Assembly: GCA_017302435.1 (NCBI GenBank)
Contig: JAFLDL010000023.1
Span: forward strand, 1-64,000
DNA: 64,000 nucleotides
Direction of reading: 5' to 3'
Source: Candidatus Accumulibacter necessarius
GTDB taxonomy: Bacteria > Pseudomonadota > Gammaproteobacteria > Burkholderiales > Rhodocyclaceae
The position numbers and the translations under genes are program-made. Of the stretch, positions 61,911 to 64,000 are shown piece after piece (within the stretch, counting starts at the first letter, position 1; every line of letters starts with the position of its first letter). The notes beneath the pieces were generated by a model. It was not told the origin of the DNA. It made no database searches and was given only the letters and a program-made list of their open reading frames with translations.

Positions 61911-61920
61911 GGGTGACCCC
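61911..61920 (+). repeat. GGGTGACCCC motif, copy 3
   Basis: Third identical copy, 26 bases beyond the RHS stop codon. Confidence 0.45.
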
Positions 61921-61946
61921 ACGCGTGTTTTGCCGGAGGGACACTT

Positions 61947-64000
61947 TTAATCGAATAGCCCGTTATTGATTCCACGGACGATGGCCCCCTGAAGGAGCCG
62001 CGCTGCGCCAGCACCGATGACTCCTGCAGCCGTCTCGTTGAACACGGTGTGGTCTAATATCACCTCTGTGAAGTAGGGAAACTCAGGGATTCGTACGGTC
62101 TTAACCACTGATAAGATACCTACAGGGGCGCCAAGCAGCCCGGATACCTTCACGACGATCCCTCCAAATACAAAGCCCCCGAAGGTTGCGACACCGACGC
62201 GACCTGCAATGTCGACAAGTTCGATTTGGTAGTTTGGAGTGAGCGCCCATTCTATGTACTCCTTCGTTAGTTGTTTTGCCGCGCCACTCGCCGCTGCGAT
62301 AGTCATTTTGCTGAACACACCAGCAAACCGTCCAGCATAAATGGTTGCCAAGCCGCCGCCCACAGCCCCGCTCGCCGCGCCCGCGAGCCCCGCGAGTGCG
62401 ATTTCCTTCACCTCTGGCAATGTTGGAAGGAGCCCTTCCTTTACCCCGCGAACCCGGGGAATCACATATGAGGCATACAGTTGAAACACCGAAGAAAGTA
62501 CTGCTCCCGTGACCATCTGGTCAACCAAAGTACTTAGTCTGCCACTCGGGTCATTAAAGCAGACAGGGTTGCTGGCACCGTACAAGTAGCGGTGCAAAGA
62601 GCCGGGTGCAGTAACGTTGCCCAGTTCGGGATCTTCGGTAAGGAACTGTCCAATCGCAGAGTCCATGTAGCGCGCTCGGAGATAATAGAGCGACAGGTTC
62701 GGATCCCGTAGCTCTCCCGCATACAAATAAGCATTCGGAGTCGCCCCCACCTGCGCCACCAGATTCCCGAACGCCTCATACGCATACGTATCCGTCACCC
62801 CCCCACTCGCATCCGTCAAATACCGGACACTCCCATGTCCATCAAACCCATAGAAGCTCACCCCTGACGCCTGCTTCTGGCTGATCAGCTTCAACCCATA
62901 CGTATAACTCCTCTCCACGGCCCCGCCAACGACCTCCTCCAGCACCTGCGCATACCCCGTCGGATTCCGGTCGTCGACCAGGAAGCCGGTCGTCACCCCG
63001 CCCGCCGTCTTCGCCACCCGCATCCCGTCGCCGTTATAGACGAAGCTCACCCCCCCATCCGCACTGGTCAGGTGGTTCTCGAAGTCATAGCCGAACGTCC
63101 GCCCGCCCGAGGTGAGCGTGTTGCCGTTGTTGTCGTAGCCTTCGCCATCAAGGCGGTCGTTGAAGTCGTAAGCGAAGCTCTGGTCCGGAATGCCGACGAC
63201 CGTCGAGACGCGCGTCAGGCGGTTGCCAACCCGGTCGTACGTATAGGCGATGGCGCCATTCGGCCCGGCTGGGTCGGCGCTGATCGTCTCGCTTCTCAGG
63301 CGATAGAGTTCGTCGTAGGTGTAGTCGACGCGCCGGCCGCTGGCTTCGGTTACCGCGGTACGGTTGCCTGACGGGCCGAGGGTGTAGGTGTAGCCGGCGA
63401 TCGTCGTCGCGCCCCTGGCGCCGGTGACGTTGGTCAGGCGGTTCACCAGGTTATAGGTGTAGGTGGTCTGCACGCCGTTCGGGTAGAGGAGGCCGGCGAG
63501 GTTGCCGACGGCGTCGTAGCTGTAGGTGGTCACACGGCCCTCGGCATCGGTGACCGAGGCCAGGCGGTTGCGGGGGTCGTAGGCGTAGTCCATCGCCGCG
63601 CCGCCGGCGTGGTTCGACTGGATGCGCGTCAGGTTGCCGGCGGGGTCGTAGCTGTAGCTGAGCGTGCCCTGCGGCGTCGCCTTGCTCAGCAGGCGATCGC
63701 GGTTGTCGTAGCTGTAGGTGGTGCTGCCGCTGGCGTCCTGCATGCTGGCGCGCTGACCGGAAGGCGTGTAGCTGAGGACGACCGACGGCTGACCGAGGCT
63801 GCCATCGGGGGTCTTGCGTGTCAGGCGATTGACCGTGTCGTAGGCATAGGTGGTCGTCCGGCCGTTGAAGTCGGTCTTCGTCCGCAGGTTGCCGGCAGCG
63901 TCGTAGCTGAAGGTCTCGGTCTGGCCGAGCGGCAGCGTGCGCTTGATGCGCCGGCCCATCTTGTCGTAGGCGAAGCGGGTGGTCCGCCCTTCGGCGTCGG
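61947..64000 (-). CDS. RHS/YD-repeat protein, 5' end outside the window
   Basis: Secreted or surface toxin-delivery shell; about 684 codons are visible and the frame is still open at the right edge (reading DAEGRTTRFAYDKMGRR). At least eight YD repeats (YSYDNRDRL, YSYDPAGNLT, YAYDPRNRLAS, YTYNLVNRLTN, etc.) form the beta-cage. The RHS core signature LYYLRARYMDSAIGQFLTED, then YLYGASNPVCFNDPSGR, marks the self-cleavage point. The last 194 residues (61947-62531) are a distinct, Gly/Ala-rich, partly hydrophobic tip with no toxin family I recognise. GC falls clearly in the tip DNA, typical of swapped RHS C-termini. No VgrG, TcB/TcC or secretion genes are visible in the window. Confidence 0.9.
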   Translation of the reverse strand, partial: DAEGRTTRFAYDKMGRRIKRTLPLGQTETFSYDAAGNLRTKTDFNGRTTTYAYDTVNRLTRKTPDGSLGQPSVVLSYTPSGQRASMQDASGSTTYSYDNRDRLLSKATPQGTLSYSYDPAGNLTRIQSNHAGGAAMDYAYDPRNRLASVTDAEGRVTTYSYDAVGNLAGLLYPNGVQTTYTYNLVNRLTNVTGARGATTIAGYTYTLGPSGNRTAVTEASGRRVDYTYDELYRLRSETISADPAGPNGAIAYTYDRVGNRLTRVSTVVGIPDQSFAYDFNDRLDGEGYDNNGNTLTSGGRTFGYDFENHLTSADGGVSFVYNGDGMRVAKTAGGVTTGFLVDDRNPTGYAQVLEEVVGGAVERSYTYGLKLISQKQASGVSFYGFDGHGSVRYLTDASGGVTDTYAYEAFGNLVAQVGATPNAYLYAGELRDPNLSLYYLRARYMDSAIGQFLTEDPELGNVTAPGSLHRYLYGASNPVCFNDPSGRLSTLVDQMVTGAVLSSVFQLYASYVIPRVRGVKEGLLPTLPEVKEIALAGLAGAASGAVGGGLATIYAGRFAGVFSKMTIAAASGAAKQLTKEYIEWALTPNYQIELVDIAGRVGVATFGGFVFGGIVVKVSGLLGAPVGILSVVKTVRIPEFPYFTEVILDHTVFNETAAGVIGAGAARLLQGAIVRGINNGLFD

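Overview
The window is high-GC DNA (roughly 62-65% by eye), densely coding, from a betaproteobacterial chromosome. The pilMNOPQ-aroK-aroB-dgt-like order, the gltBD/glmU/glmS/glyA/nrdR/ribD block, and a HoxFUYH hydrogenase beside a class II ribonucleotide reductase suggest the Rhodocyclales. 'Candidatus Accumulibacter' or a close relative is my best guess. That is inference from gene content and gene style; no rRNA gene is present to test it.

Layout. 1-2683: pntA (cut by the left edge) and pntB, proton-translocating transhydrogenase, followed by a CBS-domain gene. 3580-11338 (minus): pilM-N-O-P-Q, a terminator, then aroK-aroB-dgt. 11586-13880 (plus): class A penicillin-binding protein. 13864-19054 (minus): hoxF-U-Y-H-W, an NAD-linked NiFe hydrogenase with its maturation protease. 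19404-23910 (plus): a MaoC/phosphotransacetylase fusion, then nrdJ preceded by two NrdR-type boxes; nrdR itself lies at 46.6-47.0 kb. 24.1-25.3 kb: a wrecked IS66-like transposase. 25.4-30.8 kb: Nudix/ThiE fusion, DUF815 ATPase, mltA, amtB with a textbook sigma-54 promoter, and a second CBS protein.

30.9-39.1 kb is a surface-polysaccharide or envelope-modification cluster: PIG-L deacetylase, Mig-14-like protein, GT2 glycosyltransferase, polytopic membrane protein, two methyltransferases, and a pyruvyltransferase. 39.1-41.2 kb (minus): a BigR/YgaV-like ArsR regulator, rhodanese, glutaredoxin, SecB and an SH3 protein. 41.3-45.5 kb (plus): EnvC-like activator, CtpA protease, a small unknown and a MoeB/ThiF-type enzyme. 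45.5-58.2 kb (minus): glyA-nrdR-ribD, glmU-glmS and gltB-gltD, that is nucleotide, one-carbon, riboflavin, amino-sugar and glutamate synthesis.

58.8-64.0 kb is the accessory part. It holds a frameshifted small gene, an intact hicBA toxin-antitoxin pair, an mntA/hepT pair whose hepT is frameshifted at its catalytic motif, two small lipoprotein genes, and the C-terminal part of an RHS/YD-repeat protein with an unrecognised 194-residue tip. Two short sequence motifs recur between these genes. The best candidates for undescribed biology are the RHS tip, the repeat-punctuated toxin-antitoxin strip, and the probable persulfide-sensing regulator ahead of rhodanese-glutaredoxin-secB.
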